The notes: generated from the sequence alone by a model not told the origin. Shown: positions 7,769 to 16,736, numbered from the stretch's first letter. The stretch: 37,768 nucleotides of DNA from Parashewanella hymeniacidonis (GCF_016900895.1 NZ_JAFEUN010000037.1:1-37768), one strand, 5' to 3'. Numbers and translations: made by a program.

Positions 7769-8063
7769 TTACTGTATGTTTGTCTTGCGATAATGTTTTT
7801 TGCCAGCGTAAATGTCGGAAACTAACAATATAATAACAACTTAATGGTAAACACTGTGTTTCTAATACTAGAATAATGTAACCTCATTTTGATATACTTC
7901 TAACGAAATAAGCATAATTCCTGACATAACTAGTCAAGAATTATCAATAAAAATAAAAGCGATGTTGTCTAAACGTTGAGGAAAGTCTGATTTTTATCAC
8001 GATTACTCTGATATTTAGGTAACAGAACACTTAACTAATCTTGCGTTACTTGAGGCGGCTTTA

Positions 8064-9005
8064 ATGTTAGAACTATTAGAACCAATCGCCATTTTTACCC
8101 ATGTTGCCCGTGCGGGTAGCTTTAGTGCAGCCGCCCGTAAATTGGGCATTTCCAAATCAAAAGTGAGCACTCAGGTCGCAGATCTTGAGCACAAACTTGG
8201 CATTCAACTCATTCAAAGAACGACACGCAGTTTGAGCTTAACTGAAGCGGGTACTCTTCTCTATGAACAAGGTGAAGAGTTATTACGAGATGTTGAACAA
8301 TCCGTTGCCAGTGTTCATAACTTAAATGAATCAACTCGTGGTGTTTTAAAAGTCGGTATCTCTCAATCGTTTGGTACGATGCATTTAATTCCTGCATTGC
8401 CAGATTTTATGATGCGTCATCCTGAACTTGAGCTTCAGGTGAGTTTACTTGACCATAAAGTCGATGTTGTGAATGAAGGGCTAGATCTTCTATTGACGAT
8501 GTCTGAGCAACTGCCTCTTGGTATGGTGGCACGCCCGCTGATGAAGAGTCAGTTTGTTTTGGTGGCATCGCCAGAATACATTGCTAATAACGGTGAGCCA
8601 ACTCGACCAGAAGAGTTAGTCGACCACAATTGTTTAGTGTATCAAGGTGAGTGGCATGAGCATAGCGTGTGGCAATTCAAACGTGGTGAAGATTACTGTG
8701 AGATCAGTGTTTCAGGTAACTTCCGCGTTGATAATGCGCCAGCACTTAAATCTGCTGCTATCAGTGGGTTAGGTGTCGTTTATCTTGCCTCTTATTTACT
8801 TGAAGATGAAATCGAAAAAGGTACGTTAGTTCCAATTTTAAGAGATTGGCAAATGACGCATCACCTACCACTGCAAGCGGTTTATCCTCGCCGTAAGCAT
8901 CTGGCTCCAAAAGTCAGCGCCTTTATTGAGTTCATTAAAGAACATATTGGCGAAGTCCCTTACTGGGATCGCAAGCTTCAAGACCTGTATTCTGAACGAA
9001 AGTAA
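8064..9005 (+). CDS. LysR-family transcriptional regulator
   Basis: The 313-residue protein has an N-terminal winged helix-turn-helix (about 1-65; FTHVARAGSFSAAARKLGISKSKVSTQVADLEHKLG) with the typical QRTTRSLSLTEAG end, then a linker helix and a two-lobed effector-binding domain (about 92-295). It resembles the CrgA/DsdC-like group that has LTMSEQLP and VYQGEWHEHSVW-type segments, but the ligand cannot be read from sequence. The ATG at 8064 has GAGG 8 bases upstream. No divergent gene is present, and the 295-base upstream gap shows no other feature. Regulated genes are unknown; the flagellin gene downstream is separated by 800 bases and two hairpins. Confidence 0.9.
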   Translation: MLELLEPIAIFTHVARAGSFSAAARKLGISKSKVSTQVADLEHKLGIQLIQRTTRSLSLTEAGTLLYEQGEELLRDVEQSVASVHNLNESTRGVLKVGISQSFGTMHLIPALPDFMMRHPELELQVSLLDHKVDVVNEGLDLLLTMSEQLPLGMVARPLMKSQFVLVASPEYIANNGEPTRPEELVDHNCLVYQGEWHEHSVWQFKRGEDYCEISVSGNFRVDNAPALKSAAISGLGVVYLASYLLEDEIEKGTLVPILRDWQMTHHLPLQAVYPRRKHLAPKVSAFIEFIKEHIGEVPYWDRKLQDLYSERK

Positions 9006-9063
9006 TTGTTTTATAGAAGTTTTTAGCCTTGTTTAGATTGAAAAATCGGAAACATTGTTCTGT

Positions 9064-9134
9064 AAACAAGATACTGATTAGCAAAATCTAATATTCATTT
9101 TTTGGATTTTGTATACAAATCAGTATCTTGTTTT
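9064..9134 (+). terminator. Long inverted repeat / terminator after lysR gene
   Basis: A 16-base left arm (AAACAAGATACTGATT, 9064-9079) pairs perfectly with 9118-9133; a second partial arm (CAAAATC against GATTTTG) extends it. The loop is about 38 bases. The right arm runs into TTTTGTTTTAGG, so it can act as a terminator 60 bases after the lysR stop. It could instead be a small repeat element. Confidence 0.55.
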
Positions 9135-9400
9135 GTTTTAGGGCCTATTCAAACAGTTATTTGAATGTTTCAAAACAGTGAATTTTTATTTACGAATATT
9201 GCACATTTTATTCAATTCCATAGAATGGTGGTCAGTTAATTAAGGATGATTTGATTCCATATTTAAGATAAGAAACGACCCCTTTTATCTTAGATAGGCA
9301 AATCCGCTTACACTCTCCAGTTATAGCAGTTCTTAATTGATGTCAGTAGCTTACCCTATTTCGAGCTATTGACTTTACAACCATCACCCTCGTTTTGGTT

Positions 9401-9435
9401 AACCCTGAGCTTTGTTGCTCGGGGTTATTTTTTTT
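9401..9435 (+). terminator. Strong rho-independent terminator with no evident upstream gene
   Basis: The stem AACCCTGAGC (9401-9410) pairs with GCTCGGGGTT (9417-9426, one G-T pair) around a 6-base loop and is followed by ATTTTTTTT. The 260 bases before it (9140-9400) contain no ORF I support, so it ends either a long lysR 3' tail that escapes the 9064-9134 hairpin or an unannotated small RNA. The rest of the 9006-9813 gap is the flagellin upstream region. Confidence 0.75.
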
Positions 9436-9515
9436 GCCAGTTAACGATTCTCTTTATGTGTTGCCTCCAATGTTGATAGCTTAAGAAACATTAACAAAAG
9501 TTAATCTTTTATTTC

Positions 9516-9542
9516 TCAAGTTGGCTGAATATTGTCCGCTAA
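9516..9542 (+). promoter_or_regulatory. Candidate sigma-28 (FliA) promoter of flagellin
   Basis: TCAAGTTG, an 11-base spacer and TCCGCTAA match the flagellar sigma-28 consensus (TAAAGTTT-N11-GCCGATAA) at 6 of 8 positions in each half, with the exact spacer. The resulting leader to the flagellin ATG would be about 265 bases, which is long. No sigma-54 type motif was found in this gap. Confidence 0.5.
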
Positions 9543-9813
9543 CAAGTTTGTGGTTAAAAAATCGTCTGTTGCATTTGCAGTAGTCGGTAATCCAATCACG
9601 GTGTGGATTGCGAGGGTTTGCGATCTTTTAGTTAGCAAGGATGCTGATACGGCTTTTATGTTCAATAAAAGCTTCTATTTGTTCCCTTGTGTTGTATTTC
9701 ACGGCTGCTGCAGTCACTCGTGAAAATGGGTAAGACATACAACACCTAAAAGATAAATCATCAAAAGTTCTCTCCGCGGTTGGTGTCAATCAAGGACTTA
9801 AGAGGACAACATA

Positions 9814-11533
9814 ATGCCTATTACTGTAAACACAAACGTGACAGCAATGCGCGCTCAAGGAAACACCAACCGTGCAAACTCAATGGTTGCTCAATCTATG
9901 CAGCGCCTTTCATCTGGTCTACGCATTAACTCTGCAAAAGATGATGCAGCAGGTCTTGCAATCTCAAACCGTCTAACATCGCAAATCCGTGGTATGGATG
10001 TAGCACGTCGTAATGCGAATGATGGTATTTCGATTGCACAAACGGCTGAAGGTGCGATGCAGACTTCAACCAACATCTTACAGCGTATGCGTGATTTAGC
10101 ACTGCAATCAGCGAATGGTTCAAACTCTGCGTCTGATAGAGCAAACCTGCAGAAGGAAATTACATCACTCCAGTCTGAGTTGACTCGAATTGCTGATAAA
10201 ACTCAATTTGGTGACGTTAAGTTATTCGATGGTAATTTTGGTACACGTCAGTTCCAAGTTGGTGCGAATGCGAATGAAACGATTGGTGTGAGTTTGAGTG
10301 ATATTTCAGGAGATCAAATTGGTAGAAGTGTATTAGGCGTAACAGGTAACGCTATTAAAACGATAGATGGAACATCTACAAGTACAACTCTGACTTTAGG
10401 TACGACAGATACTGAAATTACTATCGGTGCGGCGGGTGCTAGTGGGTCGCTCGATGCTGCAGGTCTTGAAGCTGCAATAAATGGAGTTGATGGAATTAGT
10501 GGAGTTACGGTTTCTGGTGGTGACGTTACGGTTACTCCTGAAGTTCTAGCATCAAATACAATTACGATAGAAAATATTAATAGACTGGAATCTGGTGATT
10601 CAGTTGTCGTTGCAATTGATGGAGAAAACGTTACTTTTGATAATACATCAACCGAAAACGCAGGTACTCTTGTTACAGCTATTAATGCTGCTATGACTAC
10701 GGCATCGAATACAAATATCACGGCTTCACTAGATCCAAATGATAGTGATATTGTTGTTTTAACTGCAAGTGGAACTTCATCTTTTTCTGTCACAGCAGGT
10801 ACAGTTGTTAATACTGGTGGAAGTAATACAACTGTTGTTGGTAGTTTTCAAATAAATGATGGTACGAATAGTGCGTCAACTTTTGATAATGCAAATCAAA
10901 CACCCGATGTAGATTCTATTCCAGTAGCAGCTGCTGCTGAGACAACAACACGTACTGATTTCAGCGTGGTATTTACAAGTGCTACAGTAGATGAAGGAAC
11001 CACAGCACTAGAATTAGACAGTAGTGCAGCAGATCTTGCGAGCACAGCATCTTTACTTGTAAGCATTCACCAGAGGGGTATTGACAATCTCAAACTCCCG
11101 TTTATTGGCATTTATAACTACAAGCTTGCCATTGTTTTGTGACACAAGTACCACCCCGCAAGTAAGTTTCACTGTTTATTTGAAAAGTCAATACGGGGCT
11201 GGTGAATGGTTACCTTTACTTAGTGTGAATTCGATAGATATTGGAACCGATACCGGTGCTCAAAGTGCACTAGCTGTCATTGATGCAGCATTAGTATCTA
11301 TTGATAATGAGCGTGCAGATTTGGGTGCGATTCAAAACCGTATCAGCTATACCATGGACAACCTTGCAAATATCCAAAACAACGTGTCAGATGCACGTAG
11401 TCGTATTTTGGATGTGGATTTTGCTCGTGAGACTTCTGAGATGACTAAGCAGCAAATCCTGTTGCAATCGTCTTCTGCGATGTTGGTGCAAGCGAACCAA
11501 ATCCCGCAGATTGCGTTGTCATTGTTACAATAA
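9814..11533 (+). pseudogene. fliC: Flagellin gene interrupted by a MITE
   Basis: The ATG at 9814 follows AAGAGG. Residues 1-140 are a textbook flagellin N-terminus (D0/D1; [20 protein letters not shown], then the [12 protein letters not shown] region), and a Thr/Ser/Asn-rich variable domain follows. After codon 415 (11058) the 155-bp element at 11059-11213 intervenes, then the duplicated CTTTACTT (11214-11221). The flagellin C-terminus ([14 protein letters not shown] to the terminal ALSLLQ) continues at 11222-11533 in another frame. The insert totals 163 bp, a +1 shift, exactly the observed change from frame 1 to frame 2. As it stands translation ends at 11142 after 27 foreign residues, losing the last 103 residues needed for filament assembly. 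The uninterrupted ancestor would be 518 residues. No other flagellin gene is in the window. Confidence 0.93.
11059..11213. mobile_element. 155-bp IS66-type MITE inside flagellin gene
   Basis: The 27-bp terminal inverted repeats (11059-11085 and 11187-11213) begin GTAAGCATTCACCAG and GTAACCATTCACCAG and both end TATTGAC. The element is flanked by a perfect 8-bp direct repeat, CTTTACTT (11051-11058 and 11214-11221). GTAA-type ends with 8-bp duplications are established features of the IS66 family. There is no transposase inside, so it is non-autonomous. No second copy was seen in the window. Confidence 0.9.
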
Positions 11534-11606
11534 ATTCTACCGTCATACCAACGTGGGCTGGAAATGAAATAACGACAGTCCTGTATGTCGATAATCTAGC
11601 GACTTT

Positions 11607-11637
11607 AAAAGAGTCACTCGTTTGAGTGGCTCTTTTA
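11607..11637 (+). terminator. Flagellin terminator
   Basis: AAAAGAGTCACTC (11607-11619) pairs with GAGTGGCTCTTTT (11624-11636) with one G-T pair and a four-base loop, ending in a T run. It lies 74 bases after the flagellin stop and is typical of flagellin mRNAs. Confidence 0.85.
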
Positions 11638-11639
11638 CA

Positions 11640-11935
11640 TTCGAATTCGACTAGGGATGAGATTTCTTCGAAATCTATAAAGTCGTGGTGCTGCACACCA
11701 CACTGCCCAAAGGGGCGTTCTCCAGCAAACGCCCCTTTGGAAACCCCATGCCGCCCCAACGAAGCTAAGCGTTTCAGATATTTTTGAATAAATAACTAAC
11801 GCCTCAGATGGGACGTCCTGTCCCACTGAGTCTAGCCTGACATCCCTGTCAGGCTTACGTCATTTCATATTCAAAAATATCTTCAACAGCTTCAATGGGA
11901 TGACCCAGCCCTTATACCGCATATCTTCAATAAAT
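11640..11935. repeat. Cluster of nested hairpins between flagellin and flaG
   Basis: Perfect stems are: CCAAAGGGGCGTT (11707-11719) with 11728-11740; GGGAC (11810-11814) with GTCCC (11820-11824); AGCCTGACA (11834-11842) with 11847-11855; and an outer 15-bp pair, 11776-11790 (AGATATTTTTGAATA) with 11868-11882, which encloses the previous two hairpins. A degenerate direct echo of the outer arm (ATATCTTCAATAAATAA) follows near 11921. There is no ORF. It looks like a dispersed structured repeat, or possibly a structured RNA. It occupies much of the 660-base gap 11534-12195; the rest is the flaG promoter region. Confidence 0.6.
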
Positions 11936-12023
11936 AAACATGTAACCCTGCAGGCGACAACAGTTCCTCACGACTTTTAAACTTCGAAGAAGTTTCATTA
12001 ATACGCAATAAAAAACAAAACCA

Positions 12024-12050
12024 TAAAGTTTTTATGATACCCGCCGATAA
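12024..12050 (+). promoter_or_regulatory. Full-consensus sigma-28 (FliA) promoter of flaG
   Basis: TAAAGTTT (12024-12031), an 11-base spacer and GCCGATAA (12043-12050) agree with the flagellar sigma-28 consensus at all 16 positions. It points at flaG-fliD-flaI-fliS, placing them in the late flagellar class. Confidence 0.92.
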
Positions 12051-12195
12051 AGTAGAGAACGAGAAAACCAATTGGTGGTAAATGTGATCTCGACACAAAA
12101 CGAGTGAGCAGAACCTAAGTACACAACAAGTCCTAGGTTCCTAATCACTCGATAGAAAGAAGTATTAGGATTAAATTTCCGTAAGGAGAAGGCAA

Positions 12196-12576
12196 ATGGA
12201 CATGAACACAGTGGCAACTGGCTCAAATGTTGCTAATGATAAAAAAGTTAATCAGCAAATTGACGCAGCACCTTTGCAGAAACACGAGCAGCAAGCTGTT
12301 CCTGAGTCTGAACAAGGCCATCCTCGTGTCGAGGAAGCGGCAAAGGCGGCAAATATTGGCGCTTTAGAAGAAACGGCACATGAACTGACTGAAATGATGG
12401 CGCTTTCACATAAAAGCATTCAATTTCAGGTGCATGAGGACAGCGGTAAAACGGTCATCAGTGTTACCGATACTCAATCAGGTGAAGTGATCCGCCAACT
12501 TCCGTCAGAAGAGGCACTCAAACTCGCTGAAAAGTTTGCTGAAATGTCAGGTTTATTATTAAAAACAGAAGTGTAA
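12196..12576 (+). CDS. flaG: FlaG family protein
   Basis: The 126-residue product has a disordered, Gln/Glu/Ala-rich first half. Its second half is a FlaG domain: LTEMMALSHKSIQFQVHEDSGKTVISVTDTQSGEVIRQLPSEEALKLAEKF with the hallmark (V/I)I(R)Q(L/I)P motif. FlaG influences filament length or flagellin assembly in polar flagella; its biochemical role is not well defined. The ATG at 12196 follows AAGGAGAAGG, an excellent ribosome site. It is the first gene of the late operon flaG-fliD-flaI-fliS, 42 bases before fliD, driven by the sigma-28 promoter at 12024-12050. Confidence 0.93.
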   Translation: MDMNTVATGSNVANDKKVNQQIDAAPLQKHEQQAVPESEQGHPRVEEAAKAANIGALEETAHELTEMMALSHKSIQFQVHEDSGKTVISVTDTQSGEVIRQLPSEEALKLAEKFAEMSGLLLKTEV

Positions 12577-12618
12577 ATTGACGCTTAACGTCATTATCGC
12601 ATTACTTCGGAGTCAGAA

Positions 12619-13980
12619 ATGAGTATCGCATTACAAGGTCAAGGTACAGGTTTAGATATTGGTGGTATCGTGAGTTCACTCGTGGGCGCTGAGCGAGCAC
12701 CAAAAGATGCCCGTTTGAACCAAAGTGAAGCAAGGTTTACTGCTGAAATTTCAGCAATCGGGTCGCTTAAAAGTGCCATTACTACGTTTACCGATGCACT
12801 GGAAAAGTTAGAAGATCCTGAAACATTCCTTGGTAACAAAGTGACCTTGCCAAATAGCGATTATTTTACGGCTAAAGCTGATGAAGATGCGGTTGCAGGT
12901 AGTTACGATATCACCATTGATCAACTTGCGCGCAGTCAAAAAGTTGGTACGACCAACGTTGCAGACATTACCGCACCTGTTGGTGAAGGTTCGTTAACAT
13001 TTGAAGTTGATGGCGAAAGCTTTGATATTCAAGTCGGTGCTGATGATTCGCTGCAAGATGTGATGAAAGCGATAAATGCCGACGATGATAATGTTGGAGT
13101 AACAGCCGCAATCATTAACAGTGATGGTGGTGCGAAACTCGTTTTAACCTCAAATAAAACCGGTACAGATAATAATGTTACGGTATCTGCATCTGATAGC
13201 GGCGGCGGTACTGGTTTGTCTGATACCTTTGATATGACTGAGTTACAAGCGGCTGAAAACGCCATTATTCAAGTGGATGGCTTGCAAATTACTTCTCAGT
13301 CAAATGAAGTGGAAGGTGCCATTACAGGCATTACGCTTGATTTGAAAAAAGCCGATGTAGATGAATCCATCACCATAAAAGTTGAGCCAGATAAAGAAAA
13401 AGCGAAAAAAGAAGTTGAAGAATTTGTCGAAGCTTACAATAGTTTAATGAGTACCATTGATGGTTTAACCAGCTTCAATGCTGATACAAACCAATCTTCG
13501 ATTTTTCAGGGTGACTCGATGGTTCGAGGTATCGAGTCTCAGCTACGATCGTCAATATCCAGTGGTTTCAGTACAGAAGATGGTGAGCTACGTTTAGCTG
13601 AATTTGGCATTTCAACGACTCGAGATGGCACTTTAGAAATCGACGATGATAAGTTAGATGATGCACTGGATAATAATCTGTCTGACATGTCAGATTTTTT
13701 CGCAGCTGAAGATACTGGTTTTGTCGCTGACATCACCGCTAAGATGGAAGTGTATACTCAAACAGGTGGTATTCTAGATTCAAGGGATGAAAGCGTTGAT
13801 CGCCAAGTTAGTCGAATTCAAGATGACCGAGATGCTTTAAACTTGAGAATGGTTTCTTACGAACAACGTCTAACTAAGCAATACAATGCTATGGATGCTG
13901 CAGTAGCGGAACTTAATGGGCAGTTAGGACAGATACAAAGTGCCTTGAGTTCTTTACCAGGTTTCACAAGAAATCAATAA
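12619..13980 (+). CDS. fliD: Flagellar filament cap protein FliD
   Basis: The 453-residue capping protein sits at the filament tip and folds incoming flagellin subunits. The N-terminal FliD_N domain (about 10-105; GTGLDIGGIVSSLVGAERAPKDARL, then the typical ADEDAVAGSYDITIDQLARSQKV) is followed by a central flagellin-like segment and the C-terminal FliD_C (about 220-440), ending in the coiled coil SYEQRLTKQYNAMDAAVAELN and LPGFTRNQ. The length is usual for polar flagella. The ATG at 12619 has CGGAG upstream. It lies in the late operon, 24 bases before the FlaI-like gene. With flagellin broken, the cap would have no filament subunit from this locus. Confidence 0.96.
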   Translation: MSIALQGQGTGLDIGGIVSSLVGAERAPKDARLNQSEARFTAEISAIGSLKSAITTFTDALEKLEDPETFLGNKVTLPNSDYFTAKADEDAVAGSYDITIDQLARSQKVGTTNVADITAPVGEGSLTFEVDGESFDIQVGADDSLQDVMKAINADDDNVGVTAAIINSDGGAKLVLTSNKTGTDNNVTVSASDSGGGTGLSDTFDMTELQAAENAIIQVDGLQITSQSNEVEGAITGITLDLKKADVDESITIKVEPDKEKAKKEVEEFVEAYNSLMSTIDGLTSFNADTNQSSIFQGDSMVRGIESQLRSSISSGFSTEDGELRLAEFGISTTRDGTLEIDDDKLDDALDNNLSDMSDFFAAEDTGFVADITAKMEVYTQTGGILDSRDESVDRQVSRIQDDRDALNLRMVSYEQRLTKQYNAMDAAVAELNGQLGQIQSALSSLPGFTRNQ

Positions 13981-14004
13981 CTTGAAATCCTAAAGGTTAG
14001 TGCG

Positions 14005-14346
14005 ATGAATGAAGTAGTAATGGCCAAGATCAATAGCGTCAATGCAGAAATTAATCAAATTATTACTGGATTAGCAGCAAGTCGTGATAATGACTTCAAT
14101 AAAGCTGAAGATCTGGCATCCTCTTTGCTCGATCAAATTGATAAGCGTCAAAAATTGTTGAATGAGTTAAATAAAGAATCCGATACCGAAGAGTTAGGTG
14201 GATTTTTAACTCAGCAAAAAGCGCTAGGACAGAACTTTATTGACAAGCTAACAGAACATCGCAAATTTTATTACGATGCGATAACTAAGATGAAGGCGAG
14301 TAGTCAAAAAGTTGGTTTATATCAATCAGTAAATAAAAGTAGGTAG
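14005..14346 (+). CDS. flaI: FlaI / FliT-like flagellar chaperone
   Basis: The 113-residue, almost wholly helical protein (INSVNAEINQIITGLAASRDNDFNKAEDLASSLLDQI and onward) has no membrane segment or signal. It lies between fliD and fliS, the position of flaI in Vibrio and of fliT-type chaperones in other genera. FliT binds FliD before export; that role is inferred from position and helical character because sequence similarity in this family is low. An alternative in-frame ATG at 14020 exists; 14005 is used. It lies 6 bases before fliS. Confidence 0.75.
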   Translation: MNEVVMAKINSVNAEINQIITGLAASRDNDFNKAEDLASSLLDQIDKRQKLLNELNKESDTEELGGFLTQQKALGQNFIDKLTEHRKFYYDAITKMKASSQKVGLYQSVNKSR

Positions 14347-14352
14347 GTATCC

Positions 14353-14754
14353 ATGAGAGGCTCTTTACAGTCTTACCGTAAAGTATCGGTGGACAGCCAG
14401 TTATCAGAGGCATCACCACATCGTATTACACAAATGTTATTTGCGGGTGCGTTAGAACGAATTGCTCAGTCTAAGCATGCAATCGACAACAACGATATTG
14501 CAAGCAAAGGTGCTTTAATCGGTAAAGCTATTGGTATTGTGCAAGGTTTACGAGGTTGTTTAGTAATGGATGACTCTGAAATTGGCCAAAATCTAAATAG
14601 CTTATACGATTTTGTTCTATCAGGGTTATCACAAGCAAATATTAACAATGACACAGCTGTATTAGATGATGTTTCTGAGATCTTAAGAACGATCAAAGAA
14701 GCGTGGGATCAAATTCCTCAAGAAGAGCACAATATCACAGCTCATGCGAGCTAG
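14353..14754 (+). CDS. fliS: Flagellin export chaperone FliS
   Basis: The 133-residue four-helix-bundle chaperone binds the C-terminal helix of flagellin in the cytoplasm and prevents early polymerisation. The N-terminal SLQSYRKVSVDSQLSEASPHRITQMLF and the central ALIGKAIGIVQGLRGCL are diagnostic of FliS. It is last in the flaG-fliD-flaI-fliS operon and is followed by two hairpins. Its partner, the flagellin C-terminus, is exactly the part lost to the MITE in this window's flagellin. Confidence 0.95.
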   Translation: MRGSLQSYRKVSVDSQLSEASPHRITQMLFAGALERIAQSKHAIDNNDIASKGALIGKAIGIVQGLRGCLVMDDSEIGQNLNSLYDFVLSGLSQANINNDTAVLDDVSEILRTIKEAWDQIPQEEHNITAHAS

Positions 14755-14782
14755 AGACATAGTGTATCAAATTTATTGCTGT

Positions 14783-14853
14783 AACTGGTGAAGTGAACAG
14801 TTAATTCAACACCAGTTAACAGCAGTGAAAACAATTTATTTCTTCACTGTTTT
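14783..14853 (+). terminator. Hairpins ending the fliS operon
   Basis: AACTGGTG (14783-14790) pairs with CACCAGTT (14810-14817). A second hairpin, CAGTGAA (14823-14829) with TTCACTG (14843-14849), is followed by TTTT. The second is a plausible but AT-rich terminator for the late operon. Confidence 0.5.
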
Positions 14854-15244
14854 ACCACTATACTCTCAGCACTTTTGTAGCTCGTTTCAGCAAACCTCTG
14901 TATTTGTCTGCTTCGCTCTGGCTGTGAGTTTAGATATAATTTTAAGAAATGGAAAAACCAGTCGCCTTGTTATAAAGACAACAGTTTTCATGTGTTAAAA
15001 TTTCGTAGAAAGTCACTTTTTTGACAATTAAAACTGCGGTTGTGTGTATTTTAAGCTATAAACAGATGAGAGCGAAAGAATAGCTAAGTTGGACTTGCTT
15101 ATCTCTGCTTGATAATACAATATGCCTCGTGGATTATAAGCGTTTACGATTGGATAACATAAAATCACTAAACGTAATACTGAAAATAACAACAAAATTG
15201 ATTGTACTACGCGAGACGACCTTAGCGCATTGATGGCCTTTTAA
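14854..15244 (+). promoter_or_regulatory. flrA upstream region with candidate sigma-70 promoter
   Basis: The 390 bases before flrA carry no ORF or RNA gene. A TTGACA at 15021-15026 is followed after 18 bases by TGTATT (15045-15050), a reasonable housekeeping promoter. This fits flrA being the top of the cascade, independent of sigma-54 and sigma-28. The leader would be about 190 bases. Confidence 0.4.
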
Positions 15245-16678
15245 ATGATGCAAATAGATCAACGAATTTTACTTGTCGGAGCAGAACCAGAACGATTTAA
15301 TCGTTTGGTTTGTATTTTAGAATTTTTGGGTGAACAAGTTGAATTTGTTTCAATCGATAAGCTAGTTAGCCTTACTCAAGGAAATCGTTTTAGAGCTATC
15401 ATTGTTGAGCAAAATTCAAATTTTCAAGAAGCGATTCAAGGAATCGTTCGCCAATTACCGCACCAACCATTTATTGCTTTAGCTGGAGATACTTCTCTAG
15501 ACGCCAGTAATATTGTTGGCTCTGTGAACGAACCACTTTCATATCCTCAATTAACTGAGTTATTACATTTTTGTCAGGTCTTTGGTCAAGCTAAGCGTAT
15601 CGAAGTTCCTACCAGTGTTAATCAGACAAAACTCTTCCGAAGCCTTGTTGGTCGAAGTGAAGGGATCAACCAAGTTCGCCACATGATTAATCAAGTAGCT
15701 GGCTCTGATGCTACAGTGTTGATTTTGGGTGAGTCTGGCACAGGTAAAGAAGTAGTGGCACGTAATATCCATTACATGTCTGAACGCCGTGAAGGCCCGT
15801 TTATTCCAGTTAACTGTGGGGCTATTCCTCCTGAACTGCTTGAGTCAGAACTGTTTGGTCATGAAAAAGGATCATTTACTGGTGCGATAACCGCTCGTAA
15901 AGGTCGCTTTGAACTTGCCGAAGGTGGGACACTTTTCTTAGATGAAATTGGTGATATGCCTCTGCAAATGCAGGTGAAATTACTACGTGTTCTTCAAGAA
16001 AGAGTTTTTGAGCGTGTCGGTGGTACTAAGACGTTAAAAACGGATGTGCGTGTTGTTGCGGCAACTCACCGTGATCTTGATAAGATGATCACTGAAGATA
16101 GCTTCCGTGAAGATTTATATTATCGCTTGAACGTATTCCCAATTGAAATGCCTTCATTGAAAGAGCGCCACGAAGATATACCTCTGTTATTACAAGAGCT
16201 GGTGGCGCGTGTATACAACGAAGGTCGTGGTAAAGTTCGTTTTACTCAAAGAGCCATTGATTCGTTAAAAGAGCATTCGTGGTCAGGTAACGTTCGTGAG
16301 CTTTCGAACCTAGTGGAAAGGTTAACTATTCTATTCCCTGGTGGTTTAGTAGATGTTAATGACTTACCACATAAGTATCGTCACATCGATGTCCCTGAGT
16401 ATCAGGTTGAGATCAGTGAAGAGCAGGCTGAACGCGATGCGTTAGCGGCCATCTTTAATGATGAAGAACCAGTGGAAATACCAGAAACACGATTCCCAAG
16501 TGAGTTACCACCTGAAGGTGTGAACTTAAAGGACTTATTGGCTGAGCTTGAAATCGACATGATTCGCCAAGCATTAGATCAGCAGGACAGTGTTGTTGCA
16601 CGAGCCGCTGAAATGTTGGGTATTCGCCGCACAACGCTTGTGGAAAAAATGCGTAAGTATGGCTTAAATAAAGATTAA
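15245..16678 (+). CDS. flrA: Flagellar master regulator FlrA (FleQ), sigma-54 activator
   Basis: The 477-residue protein has an N-terminal FleQ-type receiver-like domain (about 5-115) without a phosphorylatable aspartate array. A sigma-54 AAA+ domain (about 135-370) follows, with Walker A GESGTGKE (162-169) and the sigma-54 contact loop GSFTGA (209-214); the GS variant is usual for FlrA/FleQ. The C-terminal Fis-type helix-turn-helix ends [24 protein letters not shown]. In Vibrio and Pseudomonas the homologue binds cyclic-di-GMP and switches on class II flagellar genes with sigma-54. Likely targets here are the sigma-54 promoters before flrB, fliE and fliK. Two consecutive ATG codons (15245, 15248) follow no clear ribosome site, suggesting weak translation. 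Confidence 0.95.
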   Translation: MMQIDQRILLVGAEPERFNRLVCILEFLGEQVEFVSIDKLVSLTQGNRFRAIIVEQNSNFQEAIQGIVRQLPHQPFIALAGDTSLDASNIVGSVNEPLSYPQLTELLHFCQVFGQAKRIEVPTSVNQTKLFRSLVGRSEGINQVRHMINQVAGSDATVLILGESGTGKEVVARNIHYMSERREGPFIPVNCGAIPPELLESELFGHEKGSFTGAITARKGRFELAEGGTLFLDEIGDMPLQMQVKLLRVLQERVFERVGGTKTLKTDVRVVAATHRDLDKMITEDSFREDLYYRLNVFPIEMPSLKERHEDIPLLLQELVARVYNEGRGKVRFTQRAIDSLKEHSWSGNVRELSNLVERLTILFPGGLVDVNDLPHKYRHIDVPEYQVEISEEQAERDALAAIFNDEEPVEIPETRFPSELPPEGVNLKDLLAELEIDMIRQALDQQDSVVARAAEMLGIRRTTLVEKMRKYGLNKD

Positions 16679-16700
16679 TTCCATTGTCTACCTGAATAAG

Positions 16701-16729
16701 GGCTTTAGTTCAATACTAAAGCCTTTTTT
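16701..16729 (+). terminator. flrA terminator
   Basis: GGCTTTAGT (16701-16709) pairs with ACTAAAGCC (16715-16723) and is followed by TTTTTT. It separates flrA from flrBC. A MITE begins 8 bases downstream. Confidence 0.9.
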
Positions 16730-16736
16730 GTATCTA

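Noticed and set aside
9532-9723. 63-codon ORF upstream of flagellin
   Set aside because: It begins with a non-ATG codon inside the candidate sigma-28 promoter, has no ribosome site, and resembles no known protein.
11059-11213. Intron or programmed frameshift in flagellin
   Set aside because: Inverted terminal repeats with an 8-bp flanking duplication are explained fully by transposition; no group I/II intron features are visible.
11081-11533. Separate 150-codon gene overlapping the flagellin 3' end
   Set aside because: Its first part is MITE sequence and its last 103 codons are the flagellin C-terminus; it is the severed half of the flagellin gene, not a gene of its own.
11700-11890. Integron attC site or CRISPR repeats in the hairpin cluster
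   Set aside because: No RYYYAAC/GTTRRRY pair in the right arrangement and no regularly spaced identical repeats with unique spacers.
15563-15772. Minus-strand ORFs inside flagellar genes (for example in flrA, fliG, fliK)
   Set aside because: All lie antisense within genes with clear family membership; they are shadows without ribosome sites.
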